Assembly: GCA_017308375.1 (NCBI GenBank)
Contig: JAFKEW010000015.1
Span: forward strand, 1 to 64,000
Origin: Alphaproteobacteria bacterium
Lineage (GTDB): Bacteria; Pseudomonadota; Alphaproteobacteria; Micropepsales; Micropepsaceae
Direction: 5' to 3'
Length of the DNA: 64,000 nucleotides
Shown here: positions 27,796-35,983 of the stretch, in pieces
Numbering within the stretch: the stretch's first letter is position 1
Layout: each line of letters begins with the position of its first letter
The notes under the pieces: model-generated
What the model was told of the DNA's origin: nothing
What the model saw: the letters and a program-made list of their open reading frames with translations, nothing else
Database searches by the model: none
Program-made: the position numbers and the translations under genes

Positions 27796-29142
27796 ATGAC
27801 GCGTAAGTTTTTCGGCACAGACGGTATTCGCGGCCGGGCCAATTCCCCTGCACTGACACCCGAACTGGCGATGAAGGCCGGCATGGCGGCGGGCCGCATT
27901 TTCACCCGTGGCGATCATCGCCATCGCGTGGTGATCGGCAAGGATACGCGCCTCTCCGGTTACATGATCGAATCCGCGCTTGTTGCGGGCTTCACCTCTG
28001 TCGGCATGGATGTGTTTCAGTTCGGGCCCCTGCCGACACCGGCGGTGGCCATGCTCACCCGCTCGCTGCGGGCTGATCTCGGCGTGATGATCTCGGCCTC
28101 CCACAACCAGTTCGAGGATAATGGCGTCAAATTCTTCGGGCCGGACGGGCAGAAGCTGTCCGACGAATGCGAAGCCAGCATCGAAGCCCTGATGATGAAC
28201 GGGCTTCAGGAAGGCCTGGCGGAACCGCGCGCGATCGGCCGCGCCAAGCGGATCGACGATGCCCAGGCCCGCTATATCGAATTCGCCAAACAGACCTTCC
28301 CGAAACATCTGCGGCTCGACGGGCGGCGCATCGTGATCGATTGCGCCCATGGTGCGGCCTACAAGGTGGCGCCCGCGGTGTTGTGGGAACTGGGTGCCGA
28401 TATCGTGGAGATCGGCGTCTCCCCCAACGGTTTCAACATCAATCAGGAATGCGGCTCCACCGCGCCGGATGCGATGATGCACAAGGTGCGCGAGATGCGC
28501 GCCGATTTCGGCATTGCGCTCGATGGCGATGCCGATCGCGTGGTGATGGCCGATGAAAATGGTCAGATCATCGACGGCGATCAGATTCTCGCCCTCATTG
28601 CGCGCTCATGGACGAAGGCGGGCACGCTGCGCGGCGGCGGCGTGGTCGGCACGGTGATGTCGAATGCCGGTCTTGAACGCTATCTGACCGGCATGAACCT
28701 GAAGCTCGCGCGCGCCCCCGTCGGCGACCGCTATGTGCTCGAGATGATGCACAAGGGCGATTTCAATGTCGGCGGCGAACAGTCCGGCCACATCATCCTG
28801 AACGATTTCACCACCACGGGCGACGGCCTGATCGCCGCCCTTCAGGTGCTGGCGGTGATCGCGGGCGAAAACCGCAAGGCAAGCGAGGCCGCCCATCTGT
28901 TCGAGCCGCTGCCACAGCTTCTGCACAATGTCCGTTTCCGCGGCCGTCATCCGCTCGAAGAACCGCGCGTCACCGAACGCATCCGCGCCGCCGAAGCCCG
29001 CCTCAACGGGTCCGGCCGGCTTCTAGTGCGCAAATCCGGCACCGAACCCGTCATCCGCATCATGGCGGAGAGCGACGATATTGCGCTGGTGCAGGAAGTG
29101 GTGCGTGATGTCGCCTCGGCGATCGAGGATGTCGCGAATTGA
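27796..29142 (+). CDS. glmM: Phosphoglucosamine mutase GlmM
   Basis: GlmM makes glucosamine-1-phosphate for UDP-GlcNAc and cell-wall synthesis. The 448-residue protein has the N-terminal FGTDGIRG, the phosphoserine loop with S102 in [12 protein letters not shown] (Gln in place of the usual Pro), the metal loop DGDADR, the sugar loop GGEQSGHI, and the C-terminal phosphate loop [22 protein letters not shown] precedes the ATG at 27796. The 125-base gap before it contains GC-rich dyads and a TTTTGATATGATT stretch that may be a promoter. Confidence 0.96.
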   Translation: MTRKFFGTDGIRGRANSPALTPELAMKAGMAAGRIFTRGDHRHRVVIGKDTRLSGYMIESALVAGFTSVGMDVFQFGPLPTPAVAMLTRSLRADLGVMISASHNQFEDNGVKFFGPDGQKLSDECEASIEALMMNGLQEGLAEPRAIGRAKRIDDAQARYIEFAKQTFPKHLRLDGRRIVIDCAHGAAYKVAPAVLWELGADIVEIGVSPNGFNINQECGSTAPDAMMHKVREMRADFGIALDGDADRVVMADENGQIIDGDQILALIARSWTKAGTLRGGGVVGTVMSNAGLERYLTGMNLKLARAPVGDRYVLEMMHKGDFNVGGEQSGHIILNDFTTTGDGLIAALQVLAVIAGENRKASEAAHLFEPLPQLLHNVRFRGRHPLEEPRVTERIRAAEARLNGSGRLLVRKSGTEPVIRIMAESDDIALVQEVVRDVASAIEDVAN

Positions 29143-29999
29143 GAAAGCCTCAGCGGCTATTGGTCATTGCGGGGTCGGATTCGGGCGGCGGTGCCGGCAT
29201 TCAGGCCGACATCAAGACCGCCACCTCCCTTGGCGTCTATGCCATGACGGCGGTCACCGCGGTCACGGTGCAGGATACCCAAGGCGTCCACGCCGTCCAT
29301 CCCATTCCGGCCAATCTCGTCCGTGCACAGATCATCAGTGTGCTGAGCGATATCGGGGCCGATGCGATCAAGATCGGCATGCTGGGCTCGGTCGCGGTGA
29401 TCGAGGCGGTGGCCCAGGCCCTTTCGAGCCACGGCGCCGGCCTGCCCCTGGTGGTCGATCCGGTGATGGTGGCCAAGGGCGGCGCCTCGCTCCTGGAAGA
29501 TGAGGCCGGCAACGCCCTGATCGCGAATTTGTTTCCGCGTGCAACGCTTGTCACCCCCAACGCGCCGGAAGCCGCGGCGCTGACCGGCCTGCCGGTCGAC
29601 ACGGTGGCCGATTACGCCCGGGCCGGCAACGCCCTTCTCAACACCGGCGCGGGCGCCGTGCTGGTCAAGGGCGGCCACAGCGAGGGCGAAACCGTGACCG
29701 ATGTGCTGGTGACGAAAGAGTCCGTGCAACGCCTTGCCGCGCCCCGCATCGACACCCGCTCCACCCACGGCACGGGCTGCACATTGGCCAGCGCGATTGC
29801 CTGCGGTCTGGCGCAAGGGCTGCCGCTGCTCGATGCGATCAAACGTGCCCGCTCCTATGTGCAGGAGGCGATCCGCACCGCCCCCGGCTTCGGTCACGGT
29901 CATGGCCCGCTCAACCACATGCAGGCGAACCGCGCGCCGCAGGCGGGCAACGACTTTCCCGCCGCCCCCACCCCCGGCACGCGCTGGGGCAAGGTTTAA
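29139..29999 (+). CDS. thiD: Hydroxymethylpyrimidine/phosphomethylpyrimidine kinase ThiD
   Basis: ThiD phosphorylates HMP and HMP-P in thiamine synthesis. The 286-residue ribokinase-fold protein has the N-terminal [49 protein letters not shown], and the anion-hole/catalytic motif [13 protein letters not shown]. The start is TTG at 29139, overlapping the glmM stop by four bases, so the two genes are coupled. No TPP riboswitch is seen before it. Confidence 0.93.
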   Translation: MRKPQRLLVIAGSDSGGGAGIQADIKTATSLGVYAMTAVTAVTVQDTQGVHAVHPIPANLVRAQIISVLSDIGADAIKIGMLGSVAVIEAVAQALSSHGAGLPLVVDPVMVAKGGASLLEDEAGNALIANLFPRATLVTPNAPEAAALTGLPVDTVADYARAGNALLNTGAGAVLVKGGHSEGETVTDVLVTKESVQRLAAPRIDTRSTHGTGCTLASAIACGLAQGLPLLDAIKRARSYVQEAIRTAPGFGHGHGPLNHMQANRAPQAGNDFPAAPTPGTRWGKV

Positions 30000-30017
30000 G
30001 GCTCACCCATCTGGCTT

Positions 30018-30151
30018 GTCATGGCCCGCAAATGCGGGCCATCCAGCTGAAATTCGCTGCGATCAGCTGAAGGGATTGCCGAAGGCATTGCTGCGTATCT
30101 TTGGACGGGCGTGCGACACCACCTGGGCGGCCCGCATTTGCGGGCCGTGAC
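30018..30151. repeat. 134-base inverted-repeat element (MITE-like)
   Basis: The left end GTCATGGCCCGCAAATGCGG.. (30018-30040) and the right end (30129-30151, reading GGCCCGCATTTGCGGGCC then GTGAC) are inverted repeats that match in 22 of 23 positions. Each end is itself a palindrome, GGCCCGCAAATGCGGGCC. The 88-base centre has no gene. It looks like two REP palindromes joined in inverted order, a known form of mobile non-coding element in proteobacteria. No transposase is in the window. Confidence 0.8.
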
Positions 30152-30195
30152 AGGGGTGGATTGGCCGCCCGCCTTAGGTCAGGCAGGTACCTTGT

Positions 30196-31293
<1,098 letters not shown>

Positions 31294-31686
31294 CTAAACC
31301 GCCGTTCTGACGTCGGTCTGGCTGAAATCGGTACCTTTGTAGAGCAGGGGCTCGTTCATCGTCTTGGCCAGCGCATAGGCAAAGCAATCCCCGAAATTGA
31401 GCTGCGCCTTGTGGCCGCTGCCCTTGCCGAAATCGCGATAGGCCTCGCGCGCGATCCGTGCCTGCGCTTCGTCCAGCGGCACAACGGCAAGGCTCAGTTC
31501 ACGGCAGATGTCATCGAAGCGGCGGCCCACCGACGGGGCGCGGAAGCGGTCTGCAACGATTGCAGCTTCAAACCATGTGGCCGCCGAAATGGATATCTTT
31601 TCCGCTTTGCCGGCCGCTTCGGCGATGATGCCTGCGTCCTCTTCCTGACGCAGAATGGCGATCAGCGCCGAAGTATCGATGATCAT
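31294..31686 (-). CDS. VapC-type toxin (PIN-domain ribonuclease)
   Basis: The PIN ribonuclease toxin of a type II toxin-antitoxin pair has 130 residues. Its acidic metal ligands are visible: D4 in [13 protein letters not shown]40 in TWFEAAIV, D100 in [12 protein letters not shown], and D120 in LLYKGTDF. Its start overlaps the antitoxin stop by four bases (ATGA). VapC toxins cut tRNAs or rRNA; this one's target is not predictable. Confidence 0.9.
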   Translation of the reverse strand: MIIDTSALIAILRQEEDAGIIAEAAGKAEKISISAATWFEAAIVADRFRAPSVGRRFDDICRELSLAVVPLDEAQARIAREAYRDFGKGSGHKAQLNFGDCFAYALAKTMNEPLLYKGTDFSQTDVRTAV

Positions 31687-31931
31687 TTCGGCAGGCCTGT
31701 TTCATCGTCATAGAGGAAGGCGTCGTAATCGAAATGGCGTTCTTCTTCGCTCATCGCGGCGGATGCCTGCCGTCCGATTTCCATCAGCCGCTGGGCCAGC
31801 CCCTGCCGTTCCTTGCGTGCCAGCCGTTCGCGAAGGGCCTCGGTCACCGCCGTGGTCAGGCTTTCGCCAGTTAATTCGGCCAATTCCCTGGCGAGGCGGT
31901 GCGCTTCCGGGTTCTTGATGTTCAGTCCCAT
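31683..31931 (-). CDS. VapB-type antitoxin (PSK-type transcription factor family)
   Basis: The 82-residue antitoxin has a ribbon-helix-helix-like N-terminus ([20 protein letters not shown]) followed by a helical segment typical of the PSK/RHH group upstream of PIN toxins. The acidic C-terminus ([13 protein letters not shown]) likely wraps the toxin active site. The promoter region has two TGGTACCA palindromes, fitting autoregulation. It lies just downstream of purA on the same strand. Confidence 0.87.
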   Translation of the reverse strand: MGLNIKNPEAHRLARELAELTGESLTTAVTEALRERLARKERQGLAQRLMEIGRQASAAMSEEERHFDYDAFLYDDETGLPK

Positions 31932-31967
31932 GGTACCATTCTACCTTCTTGGGTTACCATGGTACCA
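31931..31967 (-). promoter_or_regulatory. Putative vapBC operator
   Basis: Two copies of the palindrome TGGTACCA (31931-31938 and 31960-31967) are 29 bases apart, about three helical turns. The second is part of a 10-base palindrome TACCATGGTA (31955-31964). The first covers the vapB start codon. Such paired palindromes at the start of a toxin-antitoxin operon are usual antitoxin binding sites. Confidence 0.65.
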
Positions 31968-31976
31968 CCTCCGGCT

Positions 31977-33272
31977 TCAGTGGTCCACAAACGGGTCCCG
32001 GACCAGAATGGTGTCCTCCCGCTCCGGGCTGGTGGACAGCATCGCAATCGGCGCGCCGATCAGCTCCTCCACCCGGCGGACATATTTCACCGCCTGTGCC
32101 GGCAGGTCGGCCCAGCTTCGCGCCCCGCGGGTGGACTGGCTCCACCCGGCAAAGGTCTCGTAAACCGGCACACAGCGGGCCTGTTCGTTGGCGTCTACCG
32201 GCAGGTGGTCGATCTCGCGCCCGTCCAGGCGATAGGCGGTGCAGAGCTTGATCTCCTCGAACCCGTCCAGCACGTCCAGCTTGGTCAGGGCGATGCCGTC
32301 GATCCCGCCGGTGATCACGGTCTGGCGCACCAGCACGGAATCGAACCAGCCGCAGCGCCGTTTCCGCCCGGTCACGGTGCCGAATTCCGCGCCCTTGCGG
32401 CCCAGCATTTCACCGGTCTCGTCGGTCAGTTCGGTGGGGAAGGGGCCTTCGCCCACCCGCGTGGTGTAGGCCTTGGCGATGCCCAGCACCGTGCCGATGT
32501 CGCGCGGCGCAATCCCTGCACCCGCGGCCGCCTGCCCCGCCACCGTGTTGGAGGAGGTGACGTAAGGATACGTCCCGTGATCGATGTCGAGCAGGACGGC
32601 CTGCGCTCCCTCGAACAATATGCGCTTGCCCTGTCGCCGCACTTCATCCAGCCGCCGCCAGGCCGACCCTGCAAAGGGCAGGATCGCGGGTGTGATCTCG
32701 ATAATGGCGGCCAGAAGCGTCTTCTCACAGATCTCCTCGGCCCCCATGCCGCGGCGCAGCGCGTTGTGATGGGCTAAAAGCCGCTCGATCTTGGCGGGAA
32801 GCGAAGCCGGGTCCTTCAGGTCGACCAGGCGCAGCGCACGCCGCCCCACCTTGTCTTCATAGGCCGGGCCGATGCCGCGCTTGGTGGTGCCAAGGCGCGC
32901 AACGCTGTTGGCGCTTTCGCGGCTCTCGTCCAGTTCGCGGTGCAGCGGCAGGATCAGAACCGCATTCTCCGCGATCACCAGGTTTTCGGGGTTGATGTCG
33001 AGGCCCTGGCCCTTCAGCCGCGCCACCTCGGCCGAAAAGGCCCAGGGGTCCACCACCACGCCATTGCCGATCACGGCCAGCTTGCCCGGCCGCGCCACGC
33101 CGGACGGCAGAAGGCTCAGCTTATAGGTAACCCCATCGATGACGAGGGTATGGCCGGCATTGTGGCCGCCCTGAAACCGCACCACCACATCGGCGCGTGC
33201 CGACAGCCAGTCGACGATCTTGCCTTTGCCCTCGTCGCCCCATTGGGCGCCGATTACCGCGACGTTGGACAT
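31977..33272 (-). CDS. purA: Adenylosuccinate synthetase
   Basis: PurA makes adenylosuccinate from IMP and aspartate using GTP. The 431-residue protein has the GTP loop QWGDEGKGK with catalytic D13, H41 in [44 protein letters not shown], and the KLDVLDG guanine motif. The ATG is at 33272. The stop is only 10 bases before the vapBC operator region, so vapBC could also receive read-through from purA. Confidence 0.97.
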   Translation of the reverse strand: MSNVAVIGAQWGDEGKGKIVDWLSARADVVVRFQGGHNAGHTLVIDGVTYKLSLLPSGVARPGKLAVIGNGVVVDPWAFSAEVARLKGQGLDINPENLVIAENAVLILPLHRELDESRESANSVARLGTTKRGIGPAYEDKVGRRALRLVDLKDPASLPAKIERLLAHHNALRRGMGAEEICEKTLLAAIIEITPAILPFAGSAWRRLDEVRRQGKRILFEGAQAVLLDIDHGTYPYVTSSNTVAGQAAAGAGIAPRDIGTVLGIAKAYTTRVGEGPFPTELTDETGEMLGRKGAEFGTVTGRKRRCGWFDSVLVRQTVITGGIDGIALTKLDVLDGFEEIKLCTAYRLDGREIDHLPVDANEQARCVPVYETFAGWSQSTRGARSWADLPAQAVKYVRRVEELIGAPIAMLSTSPEREDTILVRDPFVDH

Positions 33273-33462
33273 GAAAGATTCCCGTACCCGAGTTGAAGGT
33301 CAGCCACGGCGACTGCGCCGGGCACGGTGACCACTTATAGCCTGTGTTCGCGGGCGGGCGCCACGAATTATGCCGCTATCGCGCTTTGCCGCATGGGCCT
33401 CTTGCCCCCTTTCTCCTCCCTCGCGTGCGGGGAGGAAAAGAGGATGCACAACACTCGTTCAT

Positions 33463-33522
33463 CCTCCCCCGTGGTTACGGGGGAGGTGCCCACCGAAGCT
33501 TCCGCGCAGGTGGGCGGAGGGG
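33463..33522. repeat. Dispersed palindromic repeat, copy 3
   Basis: CCTCCCCCGT(GGTT)ACGGGGGAGG is followed by GTGCCCACCG and, further on, GGTGGGCGGAGGGGG. It has the same hairpin as copies 1 and 2 but with a changed and longer tail, where the second stem is GTGCCCACC/GGTGGGC. The 33273-33462 stretch upstream also contains a CCTCCCTCGCG...GGGGAGGA dyad and no gene. Confidence 0.7.
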
Positions 33523-33583
33523 GCGGACTACAAAGCACCGTCACTTCCTGTCATGACCCGGCTCACCACCGTCCCCCCTCCCC

Positions 33584-33609
33584 GTCATGGCCGGGCCTGA
33601 CCCGGCCAT
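33584..33609. repeat. Palindromic repeat of the ATGGCCGGG family, second copy
   Basis: GTCATGGCCGGG, then CCTGA, then CCCGGCCAT form a perfect 9-base stem with a 5-base loop. It shares both arms with the element at 3238-3290. It is followed by an AT-rich tract with recurring CCTATT (33635-33682) that may hold the promoter of the downstream RNA candidate. Confidence 0.65.
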
Positions 33610-33749
33610 CCAGCTTCCATCCCCATAAAATGCTATTTTTCCTATTTTGTACTTGTAGTCCTATTATATGTGCCCTATTTGTTCTCCCTGACGGAAAGGG
33701 AGAGACGTGGAGTGCTGTAGATTTACCGCAAGACCATACAGGTAAGGGT

Positions 33750-33977
33750 GCAAGCTTGCGTGCATCCGCGCGGGAAACGGGATGATGAACCGGGTATCTC
33801 ACCGGTTCGGCAGGTCCGGGGTCCGGTCCCGAAGACTACTCCCGTTTCCCGCAAGAACCGTGGCGGCACCTTTTGGGTGCCGGTCATTGGCCCTCCGCCA
33901 AGGGTCTTCGATCGGCTTGTCCATCGGTGCCAGAAACGGCCCTGTCCCTTTGGCCAAACGGACAGGGCCTTGTTTTT
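33750..33977 (+). ncRNA. Candidate structured RNA of unknown family, ending in a terminator
   Basis: No coding frame here is convincing, but the plus strand folds strongly. A perfect 13-base stem (GCGGGAAACGGGA 33770-33782 with TCCCGTTTCCCGC 33840-33852) encloses a second hairpin, GAACCGG/CCGGTTC (33787-33808). Three more hairpins follow: CGGCACC/GGTGCCG (33864-33882), TTGGC/GCCAA (33887-33901), and the terminator at 33938-33977. It is divergent from purA and is not followed by a plus-strand gene, so a free RNA is likelier than a riboswitch. I do not recognise the family: it lacks the tmRNA tag frame, the SRP GGAAG loop and the RNase P core. The 5' end is not known and could be anywhere from about 33690. 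Confidence 0.5.
33938..33977 (+). terminator. Strong intrinsic terminator
   Basis: GGCCCTGTCC (33938-33947) pairs perfectly with GGACAGGGCC (33960-33969), loop 12 bases, followed by TTGTTTTT. This is one of the clearest terminators in the window, and no annotated gene ends before it on the plus strand. Confidence 0.88.
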
Positions 33978-34084
33978 ATGCGCGCACGGCCCCGCGCGCA
34001 GGGTTGGCGTGGCGGCTGCGCGCAACAAAAACTTATGCGAGCGATTGGGGAAAACAGAGCAGGCGAACAGGGTTGTACGCACCG

Positions 34085-34376
34085 CGCGCGTTAGCGGAAA
34101 AGCGGCGCGAACAACGAACCCAGCGCGAAGCCGTGAGGCGAAGCGCCATTGAAAACAGCGAGGGCTCGATTCCCTTCGCCGGTCTCACATGTGCGCGGGT
34201 GGGCAGGTTGGAGCGGGCGAAGGGGTTGGAGCGCCGCGCGCGTCAGCGGAAAAGCGGCGCGAACAACGAACCCAGCGCGAAGCCGTGAGGCGAAGCGCCA
34301 TTGAAAACAGCGAGGGCTCGATTCCCTTCGCTGGTCTCACATGTGCGCGGGTGGGCAGGTTGGAGCGGGCGAAGGG
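34085..34376. repeat. Tandem duplication, 152-base period, carrying the 3' end of tRNA-Gly
   Basis: Two near-identical copies start at about 34085 and 34237; for example AGCGGAAAAGCGGCGCGAAC begins at 34093 and again at 34245. Copy 2 runs into the real tRNA-Gly gene, and copy 1 ends with a 16-18 base fragment of the tRNA 3' end (TGGAGCGGGCGAAGG). Each copy also contains an inverted copy of the tRNA T-arm and 3' stem (34159-34180 and 34311-34332). Apparent reading frames through both copies are repeats of each other and not real genes. Confidence 0.85.
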
Positions 34377-34434
34377 AATCGAACCCTCGTATGCAGCTTG
34401 GGAAGCTGCCGTTCTACCATTGAACTACGCCCGC
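34361..34434 (-). tRNA. tRNA-Gly (anticodon CCC)
   Basis: The minus strand folds as a full cloverleaf of 74 bases including an encoded CCA. The acceptor stem is GCGGGCG/CGCCCGC, the D arm GTTC/GAAC, the anticodon stem GCAGC/GCTGC with loop TTCCCAA (anticodon CCC, reads GGG), and the T arm GAGGG-TTCGATT-CCCTT. The 3' end lies at 34361, inside the second copy of the tandem duplication. Confidence 0.95.
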
Positions 34435-34580
34435 GAACCGGGCCCGCTGATAGCACGGCAGATGTGTTGGGGAAAAGCGCGTGTGTTGCGGAAAAGCGTA
34501 TGTGGAATGGATTGTGGGAGGTGGTGAACTTGGCGGGCTTGAACACCGTATTCCCGCTTCCCATGTCGTTTGTGCGGGGT

Positions 34581-34690
34581 GGCCTCAAAATTCATGAGGC
34601 GGCCGGCACCAGGTGTGCCGTAGCCGCCTCACGCTGCCCCCTTGGATAGCAGTCCGCCGTCAGGTTCTTGGTCCCCCACCGCAAACCTGA
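34581..34690. other. Structured intergenic region between tRNA-Gly and dcd
   Basis: The gap 34435-34788 holds no gene. It contains a strong compound hairpin: TGAGGCGGC (34595-34603) with GCCGCCTCA (34623-34631), continued by CGGCAC/GTGCCG around a 5-base loop. The GCCTCA at 34582-34587 can compete for the same TGAGGC, giving two mutually exclusive folds. Downstream TCAGGTT/AACCTGA (34660-34666 and 34684-34690) forms another stem. Orientation is unclear. On the minus strand it would be the 3' untranslated region of dcd, or a separate RNA. Confidence 0.5.
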
Positions 34691-34788
34691 AGCCGGTGTA
34701 ATTTGCCGATGCTCGCGGATAAGGCAAACACCGATCACCTCTCCGCTGCGTTTTCACCGTCACTGTGGAAAATTTGTCACAAAAGGGA

Positions 34789-35952
34789 TCAGGCACGAAG
34801 TTCCAATGCGCGGAAGTGCTTGGAAAGTTTCAGCCCCTGGCGCTGATAGTGGGACCCGATGCCCTGGCCATAAACCTCCGGCGGCGGGTCGGTCAGCCGC
34901 TCGAACACCAGCCGGCCGATGATCTGGCCGTGTTCGAGGATGAACGGCACCTCGCGGGAGCGGACTTCCAGAACCCCGTGCGCTGCCGGTGGCTTACCCG
35001 CCTCGAAGCCGAAACCGGGGTCGAAGAAGCCGGCATAGTGAACCCGGAACTCGCCCACCAGCGGGTTGAACGGCACCATCTCGGCCGCATAGTCCGGCGG
35101 GATGGCCACCGCCTCGCGGCTGACCAGAATGTAGAACTCGCCGGGGTCCAGAATGATGCTGCCCGATGGGTGGCCCATGATCGGGTCCCAATATTCCAGC
35201 GGGTCCAGCACATCGCGCCGGTCCACGTCGATCACGCCGGTATGGCGTTTGGCCCGCCAGCCGATCTGGCCACCGTCATGCCCTCTCAGGTCGATGCTGA
35301 GGCCGAGCCCGTTGTCGATATCGGCCTCGCCGTCGACCAGCGGTGTGGCGTGATGCAAACGGCGCAATTGCGTATCGGTGAATTGCGGGCTGCCGCGGCG
35401 CACGCGCAACTGGTTCAGCCGCGATCCCTTGCGCACCAGAACCGGAAAGGTGCGCGGGGAAATCTCGGCATAGAGCGGGCCGCTATAGCCGGGGTCGATG
35501 CGGTCGAACGCCTGCGCCCGGTCGGTGATCAGCCGGGTGAAGACGTCGATGCGCCCGGTGGAGCTTTTGGGATTGGCAATGCCTGAGACGCGTGCGGAAA
35601 AATCCGCCCGCTCGATCAGCGGCACGATATAGACGCAGCCGGTTTCCAGCACCGCGCCCTTGGTCAGGTCAACCTCGTGCATCAGCACATTGGGCAGCTT
35701 GTCCAGAACGGTTGCGTTGGGGCCGGGCAGGAAACTCGCCCGCACCCGCCACGCGATGGGGCCAAGGCGCAGGTCGATACTGGCGGGCTGGATCTGGGCG
35801 GGGTCGAATTCTTCCGCCGCCACCACTTCGCGATGGGCGCGGATCAGCCGGCGGAGCACGTGGCTGGGCAGGATACCGGTCGAATACCGGCCCAGTTCGC
35901 CTGCCTCTGCGCCTTCCGCTTCGTCGAACAGCAATTCGCCTGAATCTGCCAT
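34789..35952 (-). CDS. dcd: 2'-deoxycytidine 5'-triphosphate deaminase, long form
   Basis: The enzyme deaminates dCTP to dUTP for thymidylate synthesis. The 387-residue protein is about twice the length of E. coli Dcd (193), as usual for the alphaproteobacterial long form, with two dUTPase-like halves. Visible elements are SIDLRLGPIAWRVRASF, GIANPKSSTGRIDVFTRLI, FDRIDPGYSGPLYAEI, then in the second half GSIILDPGEFYILVSREAV and HYAGFFDPGFGF. I chose the ATG at 35952 (MADSGELLFDE). It lies 31 bases after the DinG-like helicase on the same strand. Confidence 0.88.
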   Translation of the reverse strand: MADSGELLFDEAEGAEAGELGRYSTGILPSHVLRRLIRAHREVVAAEEFDPAQIQPASIDLRLGPIAWRVRASFLPGPNATVLDKLPNVLMHEVDLTKGAVLETGCVYIVPLIERADFSARVSGIANPKSSTGRIDVFTRLITDRAQAFDRIDPGYSGPLYAEISPRTFPVLVRKGSRLNQLRVRRGSPQFTDTQLRRLHHATPLVDGEADIDNGLGLSIDLRGHDGGQIGWRAKRHTGVIDVDRRDVLDPLEYWDPIMGHPSGSIILDPGEFYILVSREAVAIPPDYAAEMVPFNPLVGEFRVHYAGFFDPGFGFEAGKPPAAHGVLEVRSREVPFILEHGQIIGRLVFERLTDPPPEVYGQGIGSHYQRQGLKLSKHFRALELRA

Positions 35953-35983
35953 GGCGGTGTTATAGGGCGCTCCAAGGGCCCGG

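Noticed and set aside
29000..29140. TPP riboswitch before thiD
   Set aside because: thiD overlaps the glmM stop by four bases and there is no leader to hold one.
33750..33977. tmRNA, SRP RNA or RNase P RNA at this position
   Set aside because: No tag-peptide frame, no GGAAG tetraloop motif, and no conserved RNase P core elements are seen.
34085..34376. Tandem repeats considered as a CRISPR array
   Set aside because: Only two units of 152 bases with no short repeats and spacers, and no cas genes.
33748..34527. Overlapping plus-strand frames in the 33.7-34.5 kb region
   Set aside because: They run through the structured RNA, the tandem duplication and the tRNA; the repeated peptides only reflect the duplicated DNA.
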